This document shows, in pieces, positions 45,629 through 57,599 of a DNA stretch of 64,000 nucleotides. The stretch comes from Amanita rubescens (taxonomy: Eukaryota; Basidiomycota; Agaricomycetes; Agaricales; Amanitaceae): NCBI GenBank assembly GCA_015039365.1, contig WION01000086.1:1-64000 (forward strand). The letters are read 5' to 3'. The position numbers and the translations under genes were made by a program. How positions within the stretch are numbered: the first letter of the stretch is position 1; each line of letters starts with the position of its first letter. The notes under the pieces were generated by a model. It saw nothing but the letters and a program-made list of their open reading frames with translations. It ran no database searches and was not told the DNA's origin.

Positions 45629-46764
45629 TCAGATCGCCGGTGCCTGATACATTAATTTAGACAATGTGTGTAGTTTGATTAGCTCCGGAATGTCCGACAA
45701 TGCATAGCACCAGATTTCCTCGAGCCAACGGATGACGGAGCTAACATCATACCCTTTCTTCTGAATGGCATGCAATTCCTCCCCAACTCCGTCCACCTGT
45801 AATACATGGTTTTCGCAATTCATCAATTCAGTCTGAAAGCGAAGGATTTTCGTCGTAGCATTCTCGATGATCATGTCATCCTTTTTCTCAATGAAGGCTT
45901 GATATACAGTTTCGACATAAGCCATAGGCGATGGTCCGATGTTGGCAAGGAAAGCATTGTGGGCCTGTTTAGCTTGTTCTCGCCAATACACAACATTTTT
46001 CTGCCTGTTGTCACCAGGTGATCGGCATCTAAGGGAATAGACAAAGGAGTGAGAAACATACTCCGACTTCTTAGTTGGGAACGCGTGTACAACAGGGTCC
46101 AAGGGGAGACTAAAATGTGGGCTGCGCACAATTGTATTGAACTTGGGGGGTCGTAAAGATCTAGCGACAATTTCCTTGCAGTCTTTCCCGGTATTTTGAT
46201 TGTCGCCGAGCTTGTATATCAACCTTGTTCCTGTGCCGCGAAAATGATGCTAAGTATAAGGGTCAAGTTGAGGAAGTAGAGGAACGGACACACTTGTCAT
46301 AATGTCGCTTGCTTTTCTCTCGGTTTGTGGCCCGCTTTTCTTCTGGGGAGTGATAAAGTCGCGGTCGTGGCATGGCTCAGTGTCAAGTCTTGTGCCGCAA
46401 TGGGAATTAAGTGCATCTGTGACCTGGTTTACTGCTTCAATCGTCTGACCTTTATTCACTCGGCTTATTCCCCTGCTTGAATCTGAACGGAAACAATTGT
46501 GAGGTGAACAAGGTCATTCTACTAAGCTTTCCGGTCCATTATATCATACCTATCGGCCTCATAAGTCGGTGCATTTGCGTACACTACCGTTTGTGTTCGA
46601 ACTTCGGTGTGGTCGGCCCGGCCCTTCACGTGACTTATTAGGGTCTTTTGTCCAACTTGTAAACGACCGAAGTTCACTGCGCGCGGCCGTTCCGATACAA
46701 AACCTTGAGGATCGATGGAAGCCTTTGGCAAGTACTTCCTTGCTCTTTGGATCATCTGATACAT
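45629..46764 (-). CDS. Hypothetical protein, three exons, 332 aa (only in KDZ element 2)
   Basis: Exons 46550-46764, 46294-46475 and 45629-46230; total 999 bases, in frame, with GT-AG introns of 74 and 63 nt. From ATG at 46764: MYQMIQRARKYLPKASIDPQ; a basic and polar middle; LRPPKFNTIVRSPHFSLPLD; YWREQAKQAHNAFLANIG; then a predicted helical C-terminus with WLEEIWCYALSDIPELIKL. No family recognised, and no counterpart is seen between the equivalent genes of element 1. It is divergent from the transposase at 46994, so it is probably element cargo or an accessory protein. The acceptor of intron 1 (ATTCAAG) was chosen for frame continuity. Confidence 0.6.
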
Positions 46765-46993
46765 GTGGAATATTAGGTATTGAATGCAAAGATGTGGTGG
46801 ATCTGATCATGAAGCTTTGAAGCACCAACACAGCGCATGTAACTCCCAAACACCTTCACTTCGCTGTCTCGGAGAACATGTGGGACTCGACGCACAATTG
46901 GAGTCCTCAACATGCATGGGTTGTAAGAAGTCATTGCCAGTGGAATATATTGGCTTTCAGCGGGACTCTGGTCTCCCATTCTCCCAGTTCGCA

Positions 46994-49900
46994 ATGGGCA
47001 AGAGACGACGGGACAAGATAGAATATTATGATGACGTGGTTCTCTCAACTAGTAAATCCGTCATTGCGTCACCGGCACCTGTTCAACACATACAACGACA
47101 CACCGAAATTTCGTCACGGGATGCGACTACTAGTACAGTAAAGACCAATCAAATCTATTATAGCGTTACGGGTCCGCCTCTCCAACAATGTCCATCTCAG
47201 GTCGTTCATGAAATCCAGTGGAGCACACAGCCAATGCCAGATGGCATAGAATCCGTATTCGACGAGCCTATCAATTTTGTCAACCCCCCAACTGCCGTCG
47301 CTGAACTGGAAATAATGGACGATAACCGTCGAGCAAACCGATATCTAGGGGTACACATAAGTTTGCTATTTCACACAATACATTAACCTGATTACCCTAG
47401 GACTTCCCTTTACTGACATGGATTCCTGAAATCGACACATTCGTGTCAGAATTCTTACGCTTGGAAGGCCGTGGCGCTCAACAACAACAAACGTGCGCAT
47501 CATGTCTCTCCAGCAACGGTGATGAGCTACGACTGTACCGCTGTGATGACTGTCACGACATGCGGCTTTTGTGCCGTTCATGTATAGTCATGGTACATAG
47601 GGTGAATCCCCTACATCGGGTAAAGGAAAGTCACTTATATCATATTCAGACAATTTCTAGCTGACTTCCGAGTTGCCGTTAGTTATGGAATGGTGAGTAT
47701 TTCGAGTCAACATCACTGAAGGCGCTTGGGCTGGTCATCCAGCTGAATCACAACATTGATGACCCTTGTTTGAGTCCGGCGCTTGCTTTTAACGGTGATT
47801 TTGTTATACTTGATTCGCACGGCATTCATAGCGTCACCATGCAATATTGTAATTGCCATCAGGCAGTCTCGCGGCCGGTGCAGCTACTTCGTTCTCGGCT
47901 CTTTCCGGCAACCACTCTCGATCCGAAGACAGCTGCCACGTTTCGCCTTCTCGAAGCATTTCAACTACTCTCCTTCACGTCAAAAGTGTCAGCATTCGAA
48001 TATTATCAATCAATTTCAAGACAATCCGATAATACGGGAACATGCCCTCCACCGGTACGTCTTTTTACGCCATAGAGGACCATGAGTTTAAACCCCATAT
48101 CAGGATCGCTATCGCGCTTTCATGCGCATCATTCGCGAATGGCATCACATTCGTCTACTGAAACGCACGGGCAGAGGTCATGATCCTACTGGTGTGGCTG
48201 GAACACGGGAAGGAGAGTGCGCCCTTCTCTGCCCCGCATGTCCGCAACCAGGAAAAAACCTTCCAGACGATTGGCAGATTGCTCCTGAGAAGAAACAGTA
48301 AGTTACAGATCTCGATTCGATTTGAGTTTAATTTCATCTATCCTTTTCCAGATGGCTGTATGCCCTTTTTGTTGGAATCGATGCCAACTTTCGACTCAAA
48401 CGATTAAACATCTCGAACAATACAAGGGACCCAAGTCTTAACCACGGGTATGCCTATATTGTGGACGAAGGCAAATTCAACGATCACCTGGCTAAGTTTG
48501 GTAATCATGTACAAAATGATACCAGTAGATGCAACAACCACGACGCCATCAAGTCAGCAAGTATGCGAGGGGGCAAGGGAACAGCGGCAACGGGAATCGG
48601 GACTGTCGAATGCGTCCGGCATGACATGAAGCGACCTGTCTCATTGGGAGATTTGCAGAAGGGCGAACGGTGCGTGTTCAGTTTGCAAATATGGATTGGA
48701 ATGTTGACGACGACAAAGCTATATCAATATGGATTACTTTTTCTTGTCAAGCATGCGGCAGGGCGCTCCGACGCGGCTCATTGTCTCTTATGACATAGCG
48801 TGTCAGTGGTCAAAGCGACTCGGCGAACGATGTGCATTATATGGTACTGAAGCTGTAGCTTTACTTTCACAATATCAAATCCAATACCTCGTGCCCAAGT
48901 TCCATTTGCCGGCACATATACCACATTGTCAAGCTCACTATTCTTTCAATTTTACACCACATGTTGGACGGACGGATGGCGAAGCTCCTGAACGCGGCTG
49001 GTCGGCTATCAATGCAGTTGCCAACAGTACAAAACAGATGGGACCTGGTTCTCGCCGCGACACCCTTGACGACCATTTCGGCGACTATAACTGGCGGAAG
49101 ATTGCTTCCATTGCAACCTTCCTTTCTCGGAAAGTCACAGACGCAATCAAGGAGCGTGAGATACATGTGGTTGACTTCAAGGAATTCAATTCGGCATTTC
49201 GGTCCGCAGACACAAAGCAATGGTTGGATTCAGTTTTGGAGTGGGAACGCGATAGAACCAAGCCAAATCCGTTTGAAACGACACAGCCATGTACGTTAAA
49301 GTCTCACAGCTACACATGTTCAATACCATTGACTTTGGTAGCGATTAGCGAGGCCAAAGTACGGTTGCAACTGGCTGAGGAAGAGAAGAAAGCGCAAGAA
49401 TTAGGGCAGAAGTCACTACATGAAGAAGTGTCTGGTAGCCTTTTGATTTGGCAAGGTCTAGATATCGAAGAGCAGCAGTGTGTATTTATTTTTTAGACTT
49501 CCCGATTCAGTCTTCCCATCGACTTCCTCAGGTACCGACTAAAGGCAGACACAGATAACCTTGGCCAACATGCGACAGACAATCAACGTGCGGCAGTTTT
49601 GGAACGTGCAAATCGATTGCGACGAAGAATCGATGCCTGGAGCGAGATACAGCATTTATATATGCCGGGCGTTGCCTTACTATGTGCAAAGGAAGACAAG
49701 GAAGGAGGCGGGAAGGCTCTAGATGCCACGTCACTCAGCCTATTCTTACCTTCACAAATCATTGGCTGTGCTGATTGTAATCAAATTCTCTTTGAATTTG
49801 AATGGCGTCTACGCTTTGCTCAGGCTCACGACGCCCTCAATGAAATATGCCGGCTGCTCGTCGTACGATCTAGGTTACATCGCTCGAAGCAGAGGTTCGC

Positions 49901-50569
49901 ACGCGGTCAAGCTCACAACACCCGCAGCATGTCCGTCCTTAATCAGCTTAATGAAAAAATTAACTTTAGCGTCAAGAGATATCGTGATACACGGGTTCTT
50001 CTGGAACGTCTGGCCCGAAGACTCTTAAAGGTGGGGTGGGAACATCAGCTTCGCCCTCTGGCTGATGAAGACATACGACCGTTGGAAGAAGGAGATTCAC
50101 ATTCATCTGAAGGACGGCGGACACTGTCGTGGATCTGGAGAATACAAGGCACAATAATCAAGGAGGAGGCTACTCAGGAAGGTATCTTCGTCGTTCCGTG
50201 GTACATTTGTCAGACTTCTAACTGCCTTTTCAAGCACTCCGTGTTGAATGGTGTAAGGCTCGGGCCCGAGCGAACCGATGGCAAGAAGAATGTCTATTAC
50301 TGGAGGAGGAGATGGCGCGGGTGTTGCGATACTTCGCTTGGCAAGCTGGTTGGTGGAAGGACATTGCCAATAGAATGGTCTCGGCCCGGGGAAGCTTTGG
50401 TAATTCTAGCGATAGCGCGACAGCCGAAGGTCGACGCGCATATGCGCTACGACAGTCATCGCTTCAAGTAGCGCTCAAAGAACACTGTAAGCAGGCATGG
50501 GATGGCCTTGATGAAAAGCTTAAAAAGGGTGAGGGCGCTGCAAAGGACATCAATGATTTGGCAGTCTAG
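46994..50569 (+). pseudogene. KDZ transposase of element 2, frameshifted
   Basis: Exon 1 starts at MGKRRRDKIEYYDD (46994-47350); exon 2 (47401-47619) holds PLLTWIPEIDTFVSEFLRLE and the CxC2-type cluster (CASC, YRCDDCHDMRLLCRSC, PLHR). Next should come EW.EYFESTSLKALGL, but a one-base frame change puts TGA right after EW near 47693. Further on: CPACPQPG, GIDANFRLKR, GDLQKGER, MDYFFLS, SYDIACQWSKRL, FHLPAHIPHCQ, GRTDGEAPERGWSAINAVA, TLDDHFGDYNWRKI, GLDIEEQQ, and a helical C-terminus with MARVLRYFAWQAGWW. A second break is likely near 50190-50240. The catalytic-region motifs are textbook KDZ (T-D-G-E kept), so this was once a standard active enzyme. It was probably lost by small indels. Confidence 0.85.
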
Positions 50570-50576
50570 TTCTTCT

Positions 50577-52175
50577 GCTGCCTAGTTACGCAACATTATA
50601 CTTAAAGACGATAGGCTCTGCCACGGGTCCCAATGCAATAGACTCCAGCTTAGTTTGACATGATATATCATTTGCGGTCACTTAAACATAACCTGGCTAT
50701 TACTAGTACGATATATCACGACGGGAAGTCCGTTGAAATCTAGAGACTCATGATCATAGCTTGACGTATTAGCCAAGGTAGATGGAGACAATTTTAGCCC
50801 GTTCGTGAATGTCGTCGCTCAGCGCTCAGCGCTCAGCTATCGCACCCGGCGCACTACCGCCTCTGTTGCAACGTAACACCACAAATTGCGTGATGCCTGA
50901 GAAAGGGCACTGGAGGGGCTAACGAGCCCGGGCTGCCTGATAACTAATAGGTATGATATACTATCAAGTCAAGAGATGCGATTTTTGAAGAGAACATACT
51001 AGTACTGAGCGTGATGTATCAGGAGCAGCGAATGATCGAGGGGGTACCTTTTCAAGAATAACAAGGCATCCACAATGGCGGCTGGGCCATGATGTATCAG
51101 CAATGATTAGGATCGAGGTAATATATTCACTTCACCGGGATTCCAGAGTCGTCGGACAATGTTTTTCACATTTTCTGCTTTCAACAGATTCGCTAAGCAA
51201 ACCAGGCGCTGTGAGATTTGGCACAAGGTGGTGAGCCCGCGATGAGTCCGGGTGAGGGCACACTGCAGTTGTAAATCGTGATATATCAGCGGCGATAGCT
51301 GAGAGAGCATGGTGACAGCTTGCCGTGATGTATCAGTAGTGGTGGCTAGATTCCGGGCGGTGGCACGCTGTTATAAATCGTGATATATCAGCCGCGGTAG
51401 CTGAGAAAACACGGTGGTAACAGGCCGTGATGTATCGGTAGTAGCGGCTGGTCATCGAGGTGATATATTGTGGTGCATCCTGGTGAAAACTTGTCAGCGT
51501 GATGTACTAATCAGCGGCGATAAAGTCACGTTGGTTGTTTTTATGTTTTCAAATGTCGTTAGCTTCCTAGTAGTAGTAGAGCTGGTCGCATATCGATAGA
51601 AAAAAGTGTGACATTGAGAGGCTTGAAAGCGGACTGTGCACCACCTGGTCAGAGGAAAGTGGTAAACCTAAGAGGAAAAACAAACATATGGCTGACCGAT
51701 GAGAGACAAAAACAGAGGCTCTGCGGGTGACCACAGTATCACAACATGATCTCGCTGATCAAAGCAGTACCTGCCAATACGTCGGAAAAACAATCATATG
51801 GCTGACAAACGATTGACTAAAAAGGAATGATAGATGACATTCGATTTCGGAGATCTTGATCCAAGAAGTGGGCTTTCCGCTTCTTCATCAGTCCTGCCAT
51901 TCTGACGTGAATGACCGAATCAGTAATCTGGGCGGTTGTGGCGGATAAAGTTGGACAGCTCAGGAAGTAGGCAGAAGAGGGCGCGAGCGACCATTCTATT
52001 CATAGTGCATTTCGGGGGGAAGGGCGGGGGAAGCATGGCTGGCATTGTTCAAGGCGCGCTAAATGGGCGTGGTATTGATAACTATCGAGGGTGATATATC
52101 ATTGGGGTCGATAAATTAGCGGTCATAATATATAACACATTTGCCGCTTATTACAAGACTGTGATATATCATCCT
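50577..52175. repeat. Right subterminal region of KDZ element 2 with palindrome cluster
   Basis: No gene. About a dozen TGATATATCA/TGATGTATCA-type sites at roughly 50659, 50708, 51010, 51089, 51277, 51325, 51379, 51426, 51456, 52090 and 52160, often in CGTGATRTATCAG context. Some spacer blocks recur as well (AGCTGAGARA...GGTGACA/GGTAACA, CCGTGATGTATC). Confidence 0.75.
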
Positions 52176-52208
52176 GCCAGCGTTTGGTGAATATTTTCGG
52201 ACTTACTT

Positions 52209-52636
52209 GACAGCCCTGAAAAAACCCCAGACCCATTCAGCTACTATACCCCACACTCCTTCAGACCCCATTTTTTCTCCTTCTTTCATCCAACTTCTTC
52301 CCCGACTTCTCCCAAATGTCAGCCTCCATCTCCAATGGCCCTCTGGACTCCGAAAAAACCCCGAAAAACTCCGAAAAAACTCCGAAATTTTCCACACCTC
52401 CTTATACGACACCTCCCTTTGACAGGACAACTCCGAAAAAACTCCGAAAATTCCCAGACCTCCATACCAAACATCTCTGGACTCCGAAAAACTCCGAAAA
52501 ACTCCGGACTTCATTGTTCTGACGTCCTCTCTTATCCTCCCTCATCCTCTCTCATCCTCTCTTTGGCAATGTTTGTTGCGACTTATTGAACCTCGTACTC
52601 ATTCTCTCATCGACAATGGCCTCGAGGGCTCGGCCT
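52209..52636 (+). other. Internal 3' end of a gypsy-type element, low complexity
   Basis: Contains runs of GACTCCGAAAAACTCCGAAA (52345-52510) and TCATCCTCTC repeats (52535-52565), then RTHSLIDNGLEGSALKGE-type coding just before the polypurine tract. Likely the tail of Pol plus untranslated sequence of the element owning the LTR at 52651; no catalytic motif remains. Confidence 0.5.
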
Positions 52637-52650
52637 TAAAGGGGGAATAC
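52637..52650 (+). promoter_or_regulatory. Polypurine tract
   Basis: AAAGGGGGAATAC lies directly before the LTR start TGTCATATCC, the position of the plus-strand primer site in LTR retrotransposons. It shows that the following LTR is a 3' LTR. Confidence 0.75.
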
Positions 52651-53315
52651 TGTCATATCCCGTTCTGGACTCCACCCAAACTCCATGACCTCGGACCCCA
52701 ATGGACTCCTGACTATACCCATGACCACTTTCCACCCATGTTGCATCTCATATCAAGCCTATGCCAAAACTCCGAAAACTCCGTGACAAACTCCGTGACG
52801 GACTCCGTCACAACTCCGTGCATATTCGCTAAGTTCCTTTCTACATATTTTCCATACTTGTTTCACCTCTTGTTTCATCTCGGGTATCACTGGTATCATT
52901 ATCCCTTCGTACCATATGCTCTACTCCACTTCCTGTTCCATATCTCTATGGTTTCCTCGCTTATCAGAACACGGCCATAGAACCCCTTGTCGGACTACGT
53001 ATATAAGGCCTCACTTGTATTCATACAGTAGTCCGAATATCGACTTGGATTGTGCCCCAACTCGTATTGACTCCCTGTCTTTCATTGTCTAAGACCTCAT
53101 CCAGACCGCTCGCCCTTCGGATTCCGGTCCCGGACTCCATCCCGGACTCCAGAGCGTTCTCCAGAAGTTTAGGCAAGACGTACGTTAGCACGGCGCAGCT
53201 TGCACGCTGAAGCCTAGCCTTTCCCCACTACGTCCCGGACTCCGTTATACTCCGTCCTTCCCTGTCCGCGGCTTAGTTCCCGGGCTCCGTCCCAATTAGG
53301 ATCACCGTCCTTACA
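52651..53315 (+). repeat. 3' LTR (gypsy-type family 1), 665 bp
   Basis: Near-identical to the solo LTR at 5948-6611 (TGTCATATCCCGTTC ... CCTTACA). The downstream flank is a truncated foldback element and no target duplication is found, so sequence was lost or rearranged on at least one side. Confidence 0.9.
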
Positions 53316-54638
53316 CTGTGGCGCTTTTTTTGATTTGGGATCACACATAACAAAGATAAACATTGGGAGGGTCTCAACAAAGGATCCCTAGGCAAGATCA
53401 AGTGGAATGTCCCATTTCTCCTGACATGTCTACTTATCAGCCACTCTTTCTGTATCATGTTCAGACTTTTATCATGAAACTCAAAGTTACATATTAATCA
53501 GCAGGGCAATCTCCTTCCAGACACCCTGAATGACACTCTGTTATCATAAGAAATCAAAATCCAAAAAGCGCCACAAAGAGATCTTGTTTTGGTGGAGGTA
53601 TAGCTGCTCATCATGGCAGACAGTGAGCACACCAATTTTATTTGTGACTGATTGGTACATACTATTTGCATTCTGACATGCCAAATACCTTCCTATATGC
53701 CTAATAGGGACATACCAAAAAAAGCGCCACAGAAATAACCAGTATTGATGGAGATATTGTCATTTGTTGCTCCTCACTGTTGACAACAGTGAGCAAGACA
53801 TGTTGCATTCTGACAGAAACCACTTGCAATTTTTGCATTCTAACATGGTGGATAGGTGCATATACATATAAGGAATATGTTCCAAAAAAAGCGCCACAAA
53901 AATATCCAGTATTAAGGGAGATATTGCATTTCCTTGCTGCTCATCACCAGCAACAGTGAGCAGATATTTCCCAAAATGGCAAGGCCAAAGTGCGCTCTTT
54001 CCTTTTTTGGAAATCCACCACTGGATCCTAAAGCACACATTACATTACTCATTTCCTTTTCAGGAAATTTGACCCTGAAAATCAATCAGTGAATATCTCA
54101 ATGAAATCATCACCAAATAATGTCATACAACCACATTTAGAAAGCCACTGACCAAGGCTACACAATTGATTGACCCTGAAATTACGTAATCATTTCCTTT
54201 TTAGGAAATTCGACCCTGAAATCAATTATTTTGTCTTATTTGGCATCTACTTCTCACTTTCCAAATAAGGAAATTATCCTTTGTTGTGTCAAAGCATGTA
54301 CAAACATGTACAAACACCTTGACAACCTTCCAAAAATGGTATCCTAAATTGCTTTCCTTATTTGGAATCTGACTATCTTACCAAAAAAGGCAATTATGCC
54401 CTTGTCCCTAACTTGTGATCAAATTCTCATGTCATAACATGTACAAACATCCCCCCACCTTCCAGAAATGGTAATGAGTTCATTTTTAGATGTGGGAAAG
54501 TGGACTTAGCACAATTTTATGTCTTTTATCGTGTACATTTATTCATGAAAGCCCTATTAGCCAAAAAACCCCCTTTAATGGAGGAGGGGCATGTGACATC
54601 CCTGTCTAATTAGAGTTTTTTGTCGGGCTGATCAGGTG
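53316..54638. mobile_element. Foldback half-element (loop plus right arm)
   Basis: Starts inside the arm next to the loop (CTGTGGCGCTTTTTTTGATT), includes the loop in inverted orientation relative to A-C, then one complete arm ending GGGCTGATCAGGTG. The other arm is missing; its place is taken by the LTR at 52651-53315. Confidence 0.88.
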
Positions 54639-55020
54639 GAACAGGAGTGACAAGGAATCCACATGGACTCCATGGACTCATGTGGATTCCAGGTACATTT
54701 CTGCCTGGTTTGCATAATGCTGACATACAATGACTTTCAGCACAAGGAGTCCTCAGGAGTCCACATTCCCATGGTCATGTGACAGGCCACTTGGTCTGTG
54801 TGCCAGCCCACAGGTATATAAGGAGAGGGTATGTACCACATATCCCCCAGCTTCCCCCCCCCCTTCCTTGAGGACAGGGGGGAGGGGAGTGATAAGATTG
54901 GATAGATAGATAGTGATTAGATATATGTACATCTCATAGGTAAGCTTAGGTAAGCTTAAGTAGCAGTATGATGATGTAGATAAGATAAGATCACAGATAA
55001 GATAACATTATTTCCTTTTA
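54639..55020. other. Region with TATA-like site and inverted GGAATCCACATG motif
   Basis: GGAATCCACATGGACTCC and its inverted form CATGTGGATTCC pair across 54655-54695. CAGGTATATAAGGAG (about 54813) resembles a TATA box. Related GGAATCCA(C/T)(A/G)TGGACTCCATGG sequence recurs at 56630-56830, so these may be the two ends of one unrecognised element. Confidence 0.4.
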
Positions 55021-55029
55021 TAGATTTTG

Positions 55030-55690
55030 TGACAACATGAGGTGTGTGACATGTAAATGTGACTGTGACAAAAAAGATGCACCTAGATTGTGGGATTCAG
55101 AATATTCAAAAATGACAGTGCCAAACAAAGTCAAACATGAGATATTTGCAAAACACTTTTTCAGATGTGACAGAAAATTGAAAAAATCCAAAAAATTGTC
55201 AAAAATCCAAAAACATTATGTGATCACATCTCTGCAAAAATTGCAGTGCAAAACACAACCAAACACAAGATATTTTCAAAATACTGTTTTGGTGGGAATG
55301 GTGGCTGTTACAGTTTGGACTCCAAATTACACAATCATGCTTGGCAGACAAGCCTCCTCATTCATCATGCCTATCCTTGCTTACTCTACCTTGATTAGTT
55401 TGCTGGCACATGCATTGTTACATATGTACCTGTGGTCAGCAATTTGATATGTAGTGGGGTGTACACAAATTTACTGTATTTATTTCTGCAACACAATAAG
55501 GACCTAGCCTACTCCTTTGCAACTTTGTAGTTGTTTCCCCCATTGACTGGTGTGGTTGCAAAATGCTGTACCTACTAAGCTTCCACACTAGAACCATCTG
55601 GCAAATCAATGGTTTAGTCAACAAGTGATACAATGAGACAGACTAGGGCTATGTAAGACTAGTATGGATACATATATTGAAAGAACACCT
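55030..55690. other. Unassigned repeat-derived region
   Basis: Two copies of a ~130-bp unit (AGATATTTGCAAAACAC / AGATATTTTCAAAATAC) lie at 55100-55290; inverted copies lie at 60290-60540. The plus-strand ORF 55037-55447 runs through these units and has no recognisable domain. Confidence 0.5.
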
Positions 55691-56010
55691 CAAGTTTGCA
55701 ATAGTGCCCCTTAGACAGTCAGACAGTCAGACAATAAGTGTATCAGCAGCTGACAGTGCCTCTTAGATAGTCAGACAATCAGACAACTTATGCAACAGTG
55801 TCTCTCAGATAGTCAGACAGTCAGACAATTAGTGTATCAGCATCCATCAGTGTCTCTTAGATGGTCAGGCAGTCAGATAATTAATGTGTCAGCATCTATC
55901 AGACAATCAGACACTCAGAAAATCAGACAAGTTATGGAGTAGTGTATCTCAGATGATTAGGCAGTCAGACAATCAGTGTGTCAGACAGAATCAGATGCAA
56001 TCAGACTTTT
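55690..56010. repeat. Minisatellite, AGTCAGACAATTAGTGTATCAG type
   Basis: Imperfect repeats of TCAGACAGTCAGACAAT and GTATCAGCATC, the reverse complement of the motif family at 16010-17340. Confidence 0.8.
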
Positions 56011-56840
56011 GCTGTGTTAGCTGATGGTCATCCAGTAGGTCATTTCTGTACTACTGATAACTGAGATCCTTAAAGTCTGCTTAGATGCCGGGCCAGCCTT
56101 TTCAGCTAACAGATGTGGTTGCTGGAGGTATGCATAAGCTGGTAGGTGTGAGAGGGAGGTGGCAGGTGATTGCAAGTGGTTCCTTGTGATGGTAATGAGG
56201 TAGACCGTATTGATAACTTGAATTGCTGGTATATCAGCCACCATTGATCACTAGCTGTCAATATCTGCTAACAACTGCTCACCAATGTATCTCCAGATAT
56301 TCATCTCCAAATTTCAAAGCCCCCCACATGATTACAGAACCCTCATGACAACCTTCTCACATCTATTCATGACCTCTGAGGCTCTGCAATGTTATGTCAG
56401 GTCATCAGCAACCACTGCCACACTCCAACTGCCAGTCATAGATAGCAAAATGTCATATAGCAATAGTCTGTGGCTTTTGTATGGTTAGCTGATACTGATC
56501 CAAGGACTATCTTGGTATTTGGACTCTATGCATGTCCTAAGATAATAAATCTTATATAGGTTTGATCTTATGAATTTTCTATATTTTTTGGAATTTTTTC
56601 CAAATTTTTTAATGCATATATTGCTGCATGGAATCCATGTGGAATCCAGACAGTCTACCAGGAATTCAGGTGTAAATCATGTTTTTGCCTGTTGCCAGGA
56701 ATGTGCCTGGACTGAGCATGGAATCCACATGGACTCCATGGAATCCTGGTAGAATTTCCACAGAAATTTCCTTTTTGCAAGGAATCCATGTGGATTCCAT
56801 GGAGTCAGCCAGGATCCTGCCAGGAAGCGTGGGGGAGGGT
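56011..56840. other. No gene recognised; CCATGTGGATTCC motifs near the right end
   Basis: AT-rich stretch. From 56630 it contains several direct and inverted GGAATCCATGTGGA/GGACTCCATGGA motifs like those at 54655. Short ORFs only. Confidence 0.4.
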
Positions 56841-57229
56841 AAAGTACTGCCAATTTTTCCACATTTTTCACAATTTTTTCAATTTTATTCCCATGGTCAC
56901 ACAGTACTCTTGGCAAATGAGACTACAAAGACTACATTAAAAAGTGCAGATTTTCCAGGGTCAAATTTTAATGTAATGTGCACTTTAGGATCCTGTGGCA
57001 GGTTTCCAAAAATGGAAATAGCCCCCTTTGGACTTGCCATTTTGGGAAATATCCAATAACTCCCTTAATACTGAATATTTTTGTGGCACTTTTTTGGGAA
57101 CATATTCCTTATATGTGTATGCACCTATCCACCATGTTAGAATGCAAAAAATGTGAGTGGTTTCTGTCAGAATGCAACATGTCTTGCTCACTGTTGACAA
57201 CAGCAAGGAGCAACAAATGACAATATCCA
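56841..57229. mobile_element. Foldback-family arm fragment
   Basis: Collinear with 60500-60925 of element F (CACAATTTTTTCAATTTTATTCCCA, GTACTCTTGGCAAATG, AAGTGCAGATTTTCCAGGGT, GTTGACAACAGCAAGGAGCA). Truncated at CAATATC at 57229. Confidence 0.82.
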
Positions 57230-57597
57230 GGGTGCGTGGATGTCATTCCACCCTTTATGAGGTGGAGTTTCCAGATGGGCTACTGCTTGTAACATTGAAG
57301 CAGATGGTTAGCAACTACGAACACAGGTTAGTCACTGAACTCAAGAAACTTGCCAAGATGAAGGAAGATGAGGTACCCCCAAGTTGTACAGTTTCAGGGG
57401 AAAGCAGGGACCAAAGCTGCAGCACCTACAATGTGCGCAGCAACAGATCCAGTCGCAACTCTGATGAAGAATACAACTCCTATGGATCTGGTCACAACTC
57501 TGACAAGGGATCTGGCCACAACTCTGACAACAATGGTGTCACAAGCCTTAGACAGGCATCACAACACAAGACTCAATCGCCTCGGAGATACTGCTGA
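57230..57597 (+). other. ORF fragment fused to foldback sequence
   Basis: Unique coding-like sequence begins at the foldback break: CHSTLYEVEFPDGLLLVTLK, QMVSNYEHRLVTELKKLAKM, then a Ser/Asn/Gly repeat (GSGHNSD twice) and a stop at 57597. It may be a fragment of a gene truncated by rearrangement. No family recognised; no start of its own in the unique part. Confidence 0.35.
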
Positions 57598-57599
57598 CA

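Larger units (their letters stand above)
24850..52175. mobile_element. KDZ element 2, inferred, split by nested inserts
   Basis: Inferred outer element: clusters of TGATATATCA-type palindromes mark both ends (24867-25090 and 50659-52170). In between are the C-terminal half of a KDZ-associated protein (25159-26142), a large insert (26016-40268), the N-terminal half of that protein (40251-42071), an RNase H1-N-like gene, a 332-aa gene and a KDZ transposase. Subtracting the insert and foldback C leaves about 10.4 kb, close to the 10.9 kb of intact element 1, with the same gene order. Exact ends and target duplication were not found. Confidence 0.6.

Noticed and set aside
45629..46764. TET/JBP dioxygenase cargo, known for some mushroom KDZ elements
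   Set aside because: I looked for HxD and downstream His/Arg patterns in the KDZ region ORFs and saw none; the 332-aa protein has no such motif.
47680..47760. GTGAGT at 47694 as a real splice donor that would rescue the element 2 transposase
   Set aside because: The sequence after it (GAGTATTTCGAGTCAACATC...) encodes the conserved EYFESTSLKALG segment, so splicing it out would delete a family-conserved block; a one-base frame change is simpler.
55037..55447. 136-codon ORF with CVTCKCDC start
   Set aside because: Runs across two ~130-bp repeat units that are found inverted in foldback F; the cysteines lie outside any recognisable zinc-finger spacing.
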